In this document: positions 34,050-44,230 of the stretch, in pieces | How positions within the stretch are numbered: the stretch's first letter is position 1 | How the letters are laid out: the number at the start of each line of letters is the position of its first letter | Made by a program: the position numbers and the translations under genes | Notes under the pieces: model-generated | Told to the model about the DNA's origin: nothing | What the model saw: only the letters and a program-made list of their open reading frames with translations | Databases searched by the model: none | Source: Ditylenchus dipsaci | Taxonomy: Eukaryota; Nematoda; Chromadorea; Rhabditida; Anguinidae | NCBI GenBank assembly: GCA_004194705.1 | Contig: SADC01000107.1 | Location: 1 to 64,000, forward strand | DNA length: 64,000 nt | Direction of reading: 5' to 3'

Positions 34050-34370
34050 ATTCATCTAGACCGCTTCAGGGAGTCTCTTTTCTGCTTTAAGGACTGTTTT
34101 TAAGCGTACAGAAAACTTCCGTATGCCGTGAATTACTGCCGGTGCTGTGATCAAGATACTTCGTCGTATCGCCTGTCAAAATGGTCTGTCGAAAGCAACA
34201 AAAAGCGAGGCAACAAAGGTGATAGTGACATATTTGCGGTACCAAGCGGTTTAAATACCAAGCAGTTTTAAACCAAATTTTGACAAAGGTCAACACAACA
34301 AAATGTGGCAACAAATTCAACAATAGAATAAGAATCGATGTCACATAGGCGGTCATCAGAGGCGTAGCCA
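34050..34370 (-). pseudogene. Chemoreceptor C-terminal fragment and linked repeat
   Basis: On the minus strand near 34345-34270, CDIDSYSIVEFVATFCCV matches the last transmembrane block of the receptor relics at 34781 and 43481 (VDTHSIVEFIATLCCV). The adjoining sequence 34050-34260 (GCTTCAGGGAGTCTCTTTTC, TGTGATCAAGATACTTCGTC) is a copy of 40125-40210 plus 41218-41330. It is a degraded copy of a duplicated unit. Confidence 0.65.
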
Positions 34371-34505
34371 GAAAATCGAAAAAAAATTTGATGGGAGGAG
34401 GGCGAGCACCATAAGATAAAAAAATTCTGTAGGCCATTTTATTTACATCGTTTTTCATTTTTGACTAGGTAAAAAATCTGACGGGGAGGGAAGGGCACGT
34501 GCCTT
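34363..34505. mobile_element. MITE copy (GGCGTAGCC...CTGACGGGG)
   Basis: AGAGGCGTAGCCAGAAAATCG begins the element and CTGACGGGGAGGGAAGGGCA lies near its end. It is inserted at the same receptor position as the copies at 41455-41586 and 46380-46520, so insertion predates the duplications. Its right end is lost. Confidence 0.6.
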
Positions 34506-34780
34506 CTGCGCAGGTTGATGCGCAGGTTCTATCCCACGTTGTGAAATGCTATTTATTTTGGCTTGTTTGACTTGTCCGTACACTTGTCCGTTGGCTTATC
34601 CGTACGCTGGCCTACCCCCAAGCCTAAGAGCTAAACTTGAAAGGGTAGTTACAGCGATTTTACAAGGTCAGGGTTTCGAGCTGAGGAGGGGAGCTGTTAT
34701 TTGCTGCTATCGCCTTATATTTTTCGAAAGATTTTTGTTTCAAGAAAATATTTACTTATTTATTTCAAGAATTCACTATT

Positions 34781-35760
34781 TCACTGCAGTAATTGAAAAT
34801 TTTTATGTTTGAAAATAGAAATAAGATTGAAAAACAGCTTATTTTTTGTATGACTAATGGTGAAAACAACTAAAATTGTGCTATTTTTACAAAAAAATAT
34901 TTTTATTGAACAATTTCTGTTGATGAGGGAACAAAGTAATGCCAACAGTTCTGCGACTCGAAATTCAAGCAGTTTAGAAACAAAATCTCGATAAGGTTTA
35001 ACACAACAAAGGGTGGCTATAAATTCCACAATAGAATGAGTATCAACTACACATAGAGCCACTGTCATTGCTGGGGCGCTATTGGGGACTTCAAATAGAA
35101 TAAGACCAATATACAATACAAAAGGTATCAACATAAATATAGTAGCGACAAAAGCTTGAACCAGCGAAATAACTATTATGCTAGATTGTTGGTCTTTCAA
35201 TTTCTTTTTTAAAATTTGATAAATAACATTCCAAAAACAAAAGGCTCTAGCAAAATCACCGAGACTAGCACTGCAAAAGATACTAAGACTGGTAAAAACA
35301 CTAAAAAGAGGAAATATAAAAAATGTCGGCTCACTATCAATAAAACTTTTGAGAACTGGATCCCTGGCAACTGCCCATGCATTAATTTTTTCACGATTCT
35401 CTGCAACTACTGAAAAACAGCATATGAGAGGCAGAAATGTGCCAGGGACAACAAAATCAGTGCTGCTTTGATCAGAAATTTAGTGGTCAACCATTGAATA
35501 TATTTGATAGGAAATATTACTAGATATCTGGTAAAAAGGGTTAGCATCAATCCAGCTATCATATTTGCTCCAGAACCTGTGGTTAGCAGTGTAAAAGCTT
35601 ACCGTGCTATAGTATCCGAAGATGTGTCTTCCGAATCCAAGTTGGTAAGTGGCAGCAAAAGGCAGTAGGATGACTAGTTTTGAAATTCCCACTGTGTCTC
35701 ATAGAATAAGCACCAAAAGCTGTGGTTCAAAATAAACCACTTGAAGTTTCCAAGACATTT
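34781..35760 (-). pseudogene. Nematode chemoreceptor (Srh/Str-type 7TM) relic, copy A
   Basis: A frame stays open on the minus strand from about 35480 to 34781 (over 220 codons) and contains several hydrophobic segments. Blocks include ENREKINAWAVARDPVLKSF, FFIFPLFSVFTSLSIFCSAS, SSIIVISLVQAFVATIFML, FVLYIGLILFEVPNSAPAM and THSIVEFIATLCCVKPYRDF. The terminal H...PYR pattern after the last membrane helix is typical of nematode Srh/Str chemoreceptors, which act in sensory neuron cilia. Upstream, 35692-35480 reads MGISKLVILLPFAATYQLGF. Copy B (43481-44230) has an extra base that joins this to NFKWFILNHSFWCLFYETT, so copy A is frame-shifted there. A stop lies at about 35480 before the long frame. 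I assign the superfamily, not the exact subfamily. Confidence 0.8.
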
Positions 35761-36281
35761 AGATTTAGTCAAATGACGTAGAATACAAAAGGAGCTAAAA
35801 TCCATGTTATTGCAAGGGTTATACTAGAATAGTAATAATAAAGTCAAGTAAAGCAGCTGAGGGTGTTGTTAGTCTAGCATGTCAAAAGAAATTTCAATTT
35901 TTTTCTGAAACAATGAAATTGAACGCTCAAAAATGCCAATTTCTTTCTTTTTTGTAGTCAAAAATTTCAGACTTTTGCGTCTGTCATGCATTACTCAACT
36001 GTTTTTTCAGCCTTTTTTCATTTTTGTTGTTCCACTCATTCCGTGAGACTTTTTATGCCGTCTTTTTCTCTAATGAAGCCGCCTTTCCTTTTAGAGTAAC
36101 CCTCTGATAAAAAGTCATTTTTTTGTTGAAAAACGCGATTTTGTAAAAATTTGTTGACCTTACTAGCGAATACCTCCGCCTCAGCGATTTTCACTTTTTC
36201 AACTAAAGTAATAAGTTCCCAAATATACAGTCAAACTCGATTTAATGAAGCTCGATACAACGAATATTTAGGTCGCAAGTT
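35690..36281. repeat. Duplicated receptor 5' segment, copy A
   Basis: This block is nearly identical to 43920-44520 (for example GGTTATACTAGAATAGTAATA and TCATTCCGTGAGACTTTTTA in both). It holds the receptor 5' part, then intergenic sequence, then the TACAGTCAAACTCGATTTAA pogo-type end. The match continues on the other side of the inserted foldback element at 38476. Confidence 0.9.
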
Positions 36282-36539
36282 GGGTACACGACATTTTTCT
36301 ACCGCGACATTTTTCTACCTACGACATTTTTCTACCGCGACATTTTTTCTACCGCGACATTTTTTACCGGACACTTTTCTACCGCGACATTTTTCTACTG
36401 CAAGAAATTTGTTTATCACTTTTGTAGGGCAACTGCTACTATTGGTTGATAAGCCCTGTTTATGATTATTTTATCACGTTCTGGCCTTTCAGATGGACGC
36501 TCTCCTTGCTAAGCCTCATTCTTTGAATTCAAATTGTGG

Positions 36540-37880
36540 CAACGAAAAAATTCTTTCACGATGAAGGTTGTATTATAAGCAGCGGCTGCTAAGAGGAATT
36601 AATCATGGAAAAGTTTCAACAGACTGTGATCAAAAAACCAACGGATGCAAGGGCAGAGCTTGGTTCTTTGTGATGGCGTTTCTGCAAGTAAATTTTTTAC
36701 TAGATATTATTTTGTAGTTCGGAACACGTCTTCAGGATGGTTACAGGACATGGTTGTGATCCAGATCCATCCCATATCGCAGCCACAGCTATCAGAAACG
36801 AAGAAAAGCAGTTAGCAAACTTCTACAACTATGGTAGATTCTTAAATCTAAACATTTCTTGTGAAATTGTAGCGAAATTAATAAAGCGTACCGGTGAAAT
36901 AGTCGGGCAAGTCCGAAATCAGTCTCGCACATCTGGTATCCAGGACAATCTTCCGAAAGTGGCAGCAAGAAAACGAGGAATTCAAAGAGCCGCACTGATT
37001 CTGATGATTGCAAACCGCCAGAAAATCCGACGAATGTCCAGGTTGGGCGATAGGGCCAAATTGGTAGTCAGTAGGTTCTCTATCGAATTGACAAACGATG
37101 ACATGTGCCGGTTAGAGCCAGGAAAGCTTATCAATGACAACATCATTGACTACTACCTACAGCTTGTGTCTTATAGATCAAAACAGAATCTTTTCTACCA
37201 AAGGTATTATTTCTCTTTAATTTGGTTAATTAGACTCTAATATTGCAAAGGTCGTCGTTTTCGATACAAAGTTTTACCTGAAACTTTCTCTAAGCGGTGT
37301 AAGAGCAGTTCTCGGATGGACACGACACGAAGATATTTTTGAACAGGATATTCTACTAATTCCAATTCATCTGCCTGGACATTGGGCTCTTGTGGTATAT
37401 CGGGTTTTTTTTGTCGAAAATAACTTATGAACAAATTTTTTCAGGCTGTCAAAATCAAGAAACACAGACTGATTTACTACGACTCTCTCCTCGGTGATGG
37501 TCACATATGTCTGTCCTTAATCAAGTAAGATCTTTACTTGTCTGTTCATCATAGAATTTTGAAGGAAATACTTGGAGCAGGAATCGATGCAAAGGGACAC
37601 CAAGAAAAAGATCCAGTTAATGGCTAGGTTTTAACGACAAGGTACTTAAATGCTTTTCGAAATTTTCTGACCTATTCAATTTTTAGACGATCCCTCAGCA
37701 AAGCAATTGCTATGATTGTGGAATTTTCGTTTGTCTATTTGCGGATCAGTATCACGTGACGCTCGCCTGACTTCAAGCAACAGCAGGTCAAAGAAATTCG
37801 CAGAAGAATCTCAAAAGAAATCCTTGATGGAGTCCTGTCTGAACCAAAGAAAATTGATGAATCTATTGTAGGATAGGCCA
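36540..37880 (+). pseudogene. FLYWCH-like zinc finger plus Ulp1-like cysteine protease, transposon cargo
   Basis: Ulp1/SENP (C48) proteases cleave SUMO or related modifiers. The plus strand first reads YYKQRLLRGINHGKVSTDCD, then NGCKGRAWFFV, and after an intron GHGCDPDPSHIA, fitting a FLYWCH-type C...C...HxH finger. The protease follows: NDDMCRLEPGKLINDNIIDY, an intron of about 47 nt, FDTKFYLKLSLSGVRAVLGW, DIFEQDILLIPIHLPGHWAL, then KKHRLIYYDSLLGDG, then TIPQQSNCYDCGIFVCLFAD. The catalytic His (GHWAL), Asp (YYDSL), Gln (PQQSN) and Cys (YDCG) are all present. Lesions: a TAG where a Trp is expected (near 37626) and a one-base shift near 37765, after which DFKQQQVKEIRRRISKEILD continues to a stop near 37877. 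It is probably recently inactivated. Confidence 0.8.
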
Positions 37881-37894
37881 TTTAGTTTTTCCTG

Positions 37895-38236
37895 CTGCAA
37901 TGTACTGTTATACTGTTATGTTGATTTCTGAATAAAAAAGAGGCTTAGATTTACTAGGGTATAATGTTTTTTTTTGTCAAAGTCGTGACGAACTCTACTG
38001 AATTTGACGGTACGACGAATTACTCGGTTTCCATCAGCATGATCTAAATAGTAGAGACTATTGGACCTCAACCTTAGTGTCTTGTGAAGCATGCATTCAC
38101 CCTTTGTTTGCCTTGTTTCATCTATGTTGTCCCAAAAATAATTGACGCAAACGAAACCAAAGAGATAATTTATCAAAGAGATGAATGATTTATTTGTAAA
38201 TAGGTATAAAGCCTTATGTGATGTGGATATCATTTT
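37895..38236. other. Spacer between protease gene and right array
   Basis: A minus-strand open frame (37916-38233) has no recognised domain. It is part of the foldback element's interior. Confidence 0.4.
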
Positions 38237-38475
38237 ACGGTAGAAAAATGTAGAGGTAGAAAATTTTTTGGTAGAGAAGTGTTAAGTAGAAAAGTGTTCG
38301 ATAGAAAAATGTCCGGTAGAAAATGTCGCGGTAGAAAAATGTCGCGGTAGAAAAGTGTCCGGTAGAAAAATGTCCGGTAGAAAATGTCGCGGTAGAAAAA
38401 TGTCCGGTAGAAAAATGTCGCGGTAGAAAAATGTCGTAGGTAGAAAAATGTCGCGTAGAAAAATGTCGTGCTCCC

Positions 38476-39034
38476 CGCAAGTTCGTTCCCACCTATGGTC
38501 CGACAATTTTTTTACCTTCATTTTTTCAAAAATTTGCCAGTTCTGTTTGATAGTTTTGTCCTAAATATCGCAAGGATTCTGATTTTGCCGATCATTTTTC
38601 GGAAATAGAAATTTTTCTCACTAAATAAGCAAAAACTCGATTTAACGAATTTCGAGATAACGAAAAACTGTTTTTTCACCGAGTTTTTGATTTTTTAAAA
38701 GAAAACATTTGAATTTCCAAAAATGATCGGCAAAATCGGAATCCTTGTAATATCTGGGACCAGACTGTCAAAACAGAACTGGTTAAAGCTTGAAAATGGG
38801 TGTAAAAAAGGTTTCGAACGCGGTAACCTGGTCGGTCCCTCGAATTTCGTTAAATAGAGTTTTAACTGTATGTTCAAAACTATGCCTGAAAAATATTCTA
38901 GGCCTTGTTCTGTTAGAAAGCGAGCTGAAAAAATTTTGTATGGAAGTTTAGTTAGCCTGATCATGTCAAACAAATTTGAATTTTTTTCTGAAATAATTGA
39001 ATTAACACTTAAAAATATCAACCTAAAATTTTTT
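38476..39034. repeat. Tigger/pogo-like repeat right part, copy A
   Basis: Continues the duplicated segment after the foldback insertion: AAGTTCGTTCCCACCTATGG, ATATCGCAAGGATTCTGATT and CGAGTTTTTGATTTTTTAAA match 44514-44800. The inverted terminus ATTTCGTTAAATAGAGTTTT with AACTGTA lies at 38852-38876. Confidence 0.8.
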
Positions 39035-39804
39035 GGCATAAACTGATTTGGTTTGCGAAAAGGCTGAAATATGCCACGAAAAAGATTATTTCTGCCACGA
39101 AAAACGACATACCACGAAAAAGCGGAAATGTGCCACGAAAAAGCTGAATGTACCACGAAAAAGCTGAATTGTGCCACGAAAAAAATATTTATGCCTTTTT
39201 CTGTCCAAGACCAACCAAATTTTGCAATATTTTGCAAGAATTCAAATTTTTAGTCATGAAATAACTTGGATCCCTCAGAATCCCACCCGGAATGGCCAGA
39301 AGCCCCTGAAAGTTGGTTTTTGGGGGTTTACTAAAGGGGGAGTAAACTTTTTGCGAAAATTCGATTGAGCGGATCAGAATCCCGGTCCGATCGGCTGAAT
39401 CACTCAGAATTCCAGGTTTATGGTGGTTTTGAGTGGTTCAGGGTGAAATTCTGAGTGATTCAGCCGATTGGACCGGGATTCTGATCCGCTCAATCGAATT
39501 TTCGCAAAAAGTTTACTCCCCTTTAGTAAACCCCCAAAAAACCAACTTTCAGGGGCTTTCGGCCATTCCGGGGTGGGATTCTGAGGGTCCAAGTTATTTC
39601 ATGAGTAAAAAATTTGAATTCTTGCAAAATATTGCAAAATTTGTTGGCCTTGGACAGAAAAAAGCATAAATATTTTTTTTCGTGGCACATTTCAGCTTTT
39701 TTCGTGGCTTATATCCGCTTTTTCGTGGTATGTCTTTTTTCGTGGCAGAAATAATCTTTTTCGTGGCATATTTCACCCTTTCGCAAACCAAATCAGTATG
39801 AGCC
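39035..39804. mobile_element. Foldback element 3: GCCACGAAAAA terminal arrays
   Basis: GGCATAAACTGATTTGG begins the element and CCAAATCAGTATGAGCC ends it. About six GCCACGAAAAA units (39070-39196) face about five TTTTTCGTGGC units (39680-39772). The flanks both read AAATTTTTT (9 bases, though homopolymeric). The sister copy has the uninterrupted site near 44849-44857. The core 39262-39600 is a second palindrome (CTCAGAATCCCACCC..., GGTGGGATTCTGAGG) with no coding capacity. Confidence 0.88.
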
Positions 39805-39934
39805 AAATTTTTTTTTCATATGTTTGTCTTGAATTATATAACATCGTTTCACATAACTGAGCAATTTTCAAGCAATTTTCCCACACTTTTTTCCTTTTGT
39901 TGTTTGACGCATTCCGTGAGACTTTTTTCACACC

Positions 39935-40215
39935 GTATTTCCTCTAATTAATCCACCCATGTTTTCAGAGTAACCCTCTCTGTAAAGCCACTTTTTTGTT
40001 GAAAAACGCGTTTTGTTAAAAAGTTTTTGACCCTACTACTGAATACCTCCCCCGCCTAGCGTTTTTCATTTTTCAAACTTAAGTAAAAAGTACCCGAATA
40101 TATGCAAAAAAATTAAAATTTATCTTGACCGCTTCAGGGAGTCTATTTTTTGCTTTTAGTGAGCTGTTTTCCAAGCATACAGAAGTCTTTCGTATTCCGT
40201 GAATCACTGCTGGGG
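39935..40215. repeat. Diverged further copy of the duplicated unit
   Basis: CATTCCGTGAGACTTTTTTC, CGTATTTCCTCTAATTAATC and CAGAGTAACCCTCT echo 36040-36110 and 44275-44345. TCAGGGAGTCTATTTTTTGC resembles 34070-34080. The pogo-type end motif here is single-sided. Confidence 0.6.
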
Positions 40216-41213
40216 TCGTATTCAGGCAGGTTAGTAGAGTTTTGGATCAAGAGTTACTTGTGATCTACTCGACGTGTTTCAGACGGGCCGAGTAGGTTCA
40301 AAGATCATGAGTTACTTTTGATCTACTCAACTCGTTTCATAAACACGAGTAGAGTTTTGGATCAAAGTTACTCGCGATCCTACTCAAACAGTGAGTAATC
40401 TTTGATCTGAATAGAATTGAGTCTTACTCGCCGAACTCGAGTTCTACTCCCCTAACTCGGCTTTCTACCCCGAATTTCACGAGTAGACTCAATTTTTTTA
40501 AATTGGCTTGAGTTCTACTTGCCTAACTCAAGTTTTACCCTCCCAACTGGGCTTTCTATCCCGAGTTTCAGGAGTAGACTCAATTTTTTAAAATTTTCTC
40601 GAGTTCTACTCACCTAACTCATCTTTCTAACCCGAGTTTTACGAGTAAACGTTTTTTTTTAAATTTTCTCGATTTCTACTCCCGAACTCGAGAAAAATTA
40701 GAAAAAAAATTAATTTACTCGTAAAACTCGGGGTTACCCTACGTTCATAATGATCCGTTTTTTGTCCGCATCCGCACTTAAAAGAACAGTATAGAAAAAG
40801 CAATGAAATTTGTTTCCGTATATGCATTTAAGTAGTCCGCAATGCGGATCGCGGACTACATTAAATGCATATACGAAAAAAAATTCATTGCTTTTTTATA
40901 CTGTGCTTCATGCGGACGATAAACGGATCATTGTGTAAGGGGCATTAGAAAACCGAGTTGAGCGAGTAGAACTGGAGAAAATTAAAAAAAATTAATTTAC
41001 TCGTAAAACTCGGGTTAGAAAGCCAGGTTAGGCGAGTAAAACTCGAGTATAGCTAGTAGAAATAAATTTCACTCGGATCAAAAATTACTCGCTGTTCGAG
41101 TAGGATCGTGAGTAACTTTTGATCCAAAACTTTACTCAACTCGTTTCAGATAGGCGAGTAGGATCACGAGTTACTCTTGATCTACTGACTCTACTAACCT
41201 ACCTGAATACCAT
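40215..41213. mobile_element. 1 kb palindromic element with CTCGAGTTCTACTC arrays
   Basis: ATTCAGGCAGGTTAGTAGAG at the left is matched by CTCTACTAACCTACCTGAAT at the right. Both arms are built from repeated ACTCG/CGAGT, GTTCTACTCGCCTAACTCG and GAGTTTTACGAGTA units. The target sequence is split between 40206 and 41214 compared with 34130-34150. A partial copy of the right arm lies at 46757-47030. The superfamily is not identified. Confidence 0.82.
40738..40940. mobile_element. Nested palindrome (AATGATCCGTTT ends)
   Basis: AATGATCCGTTTTTTGTCCG pairs with CGGACGATAAACGGATCATT, and AAATGCATATACG-type arms flank a centre of CGCAATGCGGATCGCGGAC. It is inserted within the CTCGAGTTCTACTC palindrome. 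Confidence 0.85.
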
Positions 41214-41329
41214 CCCTGGTTCTGTGATCAAGTTACTTCGTCGTCTCGCTTGTAAATATGGTCTGTCAAAACCAACAAAAAACGACGCTACAAAGGTAAT
41301 ATTAACATATTTGCGATTCGAAATTCTCA

Positions 41330-41470
41330 GTACCAAGTAAATTAAATACCACGCAGTTTCAAAAAAAAATGTTGACAAGGTTTAATAAAACAAAGAGCGG
41401 CAACAAATTCAGCAATAGAATGAGAATCGATGTCACATAGAACCACTGTCATCAGAGGCGTAGCCGGAAA
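41330..41470 (-). pseudogene. Chemoreceptor C-terminal fragment, copy C
   Basis: The minus strand reads MTVVLCDIDSHSIAEFVAAL then CFIKPC, matching the last helix block of copies A and B. It is cut by the MITE at 41455. Confidence 0.7.
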
Positions 41471-41586
41471 ATCGAAAAATATCTGACGGTGTGCTAAAGG
41501 CATTTACCTACACTGTTTTTCATTTTTGACTAGGAAAAAAATCTGACGGGGGAAGGGGCACGTGCCCCTCCCCATGGCTACGCCAT
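41455..41586. mobile_element. MITE (GGCGTAGCC/GGCTACGCC ends) inserted in a receptor exon
   Basis: AGAGGCGTAGCCGGAAAATCG at the left and CCATGGCTACGCC at the right are inverted ends. Flanks ACTGTCAT and ACTATCAT suggest an 8-base target duplication. Copies sit at the same receptor position at 34363 and 46380. Confidence 0.75.
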
Positions 41587-41886
41587 GACTATCATTATTT
41601 GGGCGGTATCAGGAACTTCAAATATAATTTAACCACAGAAACAGAAAACAGCAAAAGCCAAACGCAACCTCGTTTTGGAAAGAACAACTGAAGACATGTA
41701 GAGCAATCCAGACTGGTTTTTATAGATTATTCTCTTTCCATCGCAAAAATCTATCCATTTGAGCTGATCCATTAAGTGATGAAAATTTTCAAAAAAATAT
41801 TTTTCCAAAAATCAACAGGAACTTTTGATAATTTCTGTGCACGACCTAAGTTAAAATTAAGTTTTTTAAGGACCGCAGGAGACTTG

Positions 41887-42025
41887 GTAGTAGGGTCGCA
41901 CGGCTCCGGTTATTTTTTCAATCGGTCGATTTTTAAAACCGAGCTTTTGGCGAACGCGGTTTCTGGTTTCGGTTTCATCAAACCCGGTCGGTTAACCGGT
42001 TTGCCGGTTTTTCGCCAAAGGCCGT
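41887..42025. repeat. hAT-like terminus (TAGGGTCGCAC, ACCGG-rich)
   Basis: TAGGGTCGCACGGCTCCGG followed by repeated AACCGG/CGGTTT words resembles the termini at 43254 and 45012. It is a solo end. Confidence 0.7.
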
Positions 42026-42242
42026 TTTATTTACTGCTTGCTGATTTTTGAGGTCTTTTTATCTATTGTAAAAAAATCATTATTACATATATTGTTACAT
42101 AAATTGTTTCACAGCAGAACAAAAAAGTAAACACATGAAACAACAATCTTCATGGACACACATATTGAAAACAATTTCGAAAGCATAACAGGAACGGACA
42201 ATATTATTGAACGTCGTATTTTTCATTTTCACTGTCGGCTAA

Positions 42243-42369
42243 AGTCTAGTATACACCCTTCAGTCAAATTAGCTTGGGGACCAAGGCAAATTTTTTTAAA
42301 ATTAAAAATTTAAAAAAAAAGTTGCCTTGGTCCCCCAAGCTAATTTGACTGAAGGGTGTATACTAGAAC
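42243..42369. repeat. Near-perfect hairpin with CCTTGGTCCCC core
   Basis: CTAGTATACACCCTTCAGTC, AAATTAGCTTGGGGACCAAG and GCAA pair almost exactly with TTGCCTTGGTCCCCCAAGC, TAATTTGACTGAAGGGTG and TATACTAG around an AT loop. The arms are about 55 bases. The GGGGACCAAGGCAA core recurs in other MITEs (48190, 54270, 54895, 63962). Confidence 0.93.
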
Positions 42370-42459
42370 TGATCATAACTGTCTCCTTATTTGATTTCCA
42401 CCTCATCTGGCTGTGTGAATGGCGCAAGCTTGAGCTTGTTATGTTGGCTTTGATGAGAA

Positions 42460-43265
42460 TAAGCATTTTGTCAGTTCTTGCGCTAAGACTGAAAATCACA
42501 TTTCTTAAAAAAATATGAATCTCAAGCAACATTTTACTGATTTCGAAGAGTATTGGCGTAGAGAAGCCCCGCGATTGAAAAAGTTTTTTCGCTGGTCACC
42601 GAAGTCGCTGAAAGAGAGGGCAGAAGCTTGGAAAACGCTCTTTGTTATTTTTTCACCATCGAAAATGTCTTCATGTCGGTCAGGACGGTCACTGTTATGA
42701 CGATAGGGGCTAAGTTCTGCTTAAAATAACACGATTTGTTTTTGTAAAATCCATAAAAATAGTTACCTTGATCGCCGCTTTCAATTCACAGTGTGAATCG
42801 TGCCGACTTCAAGGATTGTTTGTAGTCCTTCTCGCCCAAATATCATCTGCAATAACACTAACAAATATAAATTGTGGCGAATCAACTCTAAGGCCACTTA
42901 TGCTGCGAACAAACGTTGTAGTCAAAAACGGGAGGGCATAGTCCAAATACCATATAGAGATATATTTATATATATGTGAAAAAATACATAATGAGGTCAT
43001 TATTAAGCAATGCAAAGTATGTTTTTTTTCGATAATTGCAGTTTATCCACCCTGCTTCTCTACGGTAATGCTTTCAATAGATTTGGACTGATTGTTGGTC
43101 TTTGAGCTTCCTGAGCACTGATAAAAAAGTCATTCATCAAATTATCCTCCAAATTATGCCGAGCTAACCAGGACGCATAAGAATCTGGTTCGCTACTCGA
43201 TTTACTAAATTAAAAGATATTTTTTCATAATTCACCTACAAAGTAGGGTCGCACGCGGTCGGTTA
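42460..43265 (-). mobile_element. hAT-derived arm with dimerisation-domain remnant (left arm)
   Basis: This is the reverse complement of 45000-45800. On the minus strand near 42690-42540 it carries the same, more damaged, hAT C-terminal sequence found in the right arm. It ends in the hAT-like terminus at 43250-43265. The matching open frames at 42809-43015 and 45258-45449 are mirror images of one another with no domain. Confidence 0.75.
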
Positions 43266-43375
43266 ACCGAAAACCGGTTTTTCAGGAAACAAACCGAAAC
43301 CAAAAAGCGGGTCTGTCAAACCGGCAAAAAAACGGAAAACCGGGTCACCAAACCGCCGGTTTATTTGGTTTAATA
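43254..43375. repeat. hAT-like terminus (TAGGGTCGCACGCGG)
   Basis: TAGGGTCGCACGCGGTCGG followed by AACCGG/AAACCGG repeats; mirrored by 44925-45012 (ending CCGCGTGCGACCCTA). Together they bracket the receptor copy B. Confidence 0.8.
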
Positions 43376-43480
43376 ACTGAGAAATAAATCAAGTTGGGCT
43401 GGCCCATGCACACGCTAGGCCTCACTACAAAATTTTATTATCACGCACAGAGAATTTCGTATCAATATGAATTCTAACAT

Positions 43481-44230
43481 TTATTTCAGTTGATTTTTGA
43501 AAGTGAGCAATTGGAAATGCTTCAGGAGGAGGAATATTAATAACAACTTCACACGAGAAAATCCAAGCAAATTCAATACAAAATTTCTATAGGGTTTAAC
43601 ACAACAAAGTGTGGCGATATATTCAACGATACTATGAGAATCCATTACACAAAAGAGGCTGTCAATAGTGGACAACTATTGGGGACTTCAAACAAAATAA
43701 AAGTGATCAGAAATTGAGTGTTTAGCCAACGAAAAAAGTGTTGGGGAATACTAAAATATATCTGGTAAAAAGGATCAGCATCAATCCAGTGATCATATTT
43801 GCTGCAGAACCTATGGTTAATAAAGTAAAAGCGGCCGTGCTGTAGTAGCCTAGGAGGTGTCTTACAAAAATCCGAGCTGGTAAGTGGCAGCAAAAGGTAG
43901 TAGGACGACTAGTTTAGAAATTCCCATTGTGGTCTCATAAAATAAGCACCAAAAGCTGTGGTTCAAAATGAACCACTTGAAGTTTCCAAGGGATTTAGAT
44001 TTGGTCAAAATGACGTAGAATACAAAGGAGCTAAAATCCATGTTATTGCAAGGGTTATACTAGAATAGTAATAATAAAAGTCAAGTAAAGCAGCTGAGGG
44101 TGTTGTTAGTCTAGGCATGTCAAAAGAAATTTCAATTTTTTTCTGAAACAATGAAATTGAACGCTCAAAATGCCAATTTCTTTCTTTTTTGTAGTCAAAA
44201 AATTTCAGACTTTTGCGTCTGTCATGCATT
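43481..44230 (-). pseudogene. Nematode chemoreceptor (Srh/Str-type) relic, copy B
   Basis: This is a duplicate of copy A. Minus-strand blocks from 5' to 3': MDFSSFVFYVILTKSKSLGN, FKWFILNHSFWCLFYETTMG, ISKLVVLLPFAATYQLG, NHRFCSKYDHWIDADPFYQI, FEVPN, and DSHSIVEYIATLCCVKPYRN. The second and third blocks are joined in frame here, unlike in copy A. The middle of the protein (equivalent to 35110-35460) is deleted, and a stop follows TYQLGFL, so it cannot encode a whole receptor. Upstream LLDFYYYYSSITLAITWIL reads like the first helix in another frame. Confidence 0.8.

Larger units (their letters stand above)
36282..38475 (+). mobile_element. Foldback element 2: CTACCGCGACATTTTT arrays, carries FLYWCH-Ulp1 gene, 8-bp TSD
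   Basis: The left terminus GGGTACACGACATTTTTCTAC runs into about seven CCGCGACATTTTTCTA units (to 36401). The right terminus is about fifteen units of the reverse complement (38237-38469) ending in TGTCGTGCTCCCC. The duplicated target CGCAAGTT is at 36274-36281 and 38476-38483. The duplicate copy of the locus has one uninterrupted CGCAAGTT at 44513-44520, which proves the insertion boundaries. The interior carries a plus-strand protease gene (see next entry). Terminal arrays, target size and cargo together suggest a Mutator-like origin. Confidence 0.93.
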
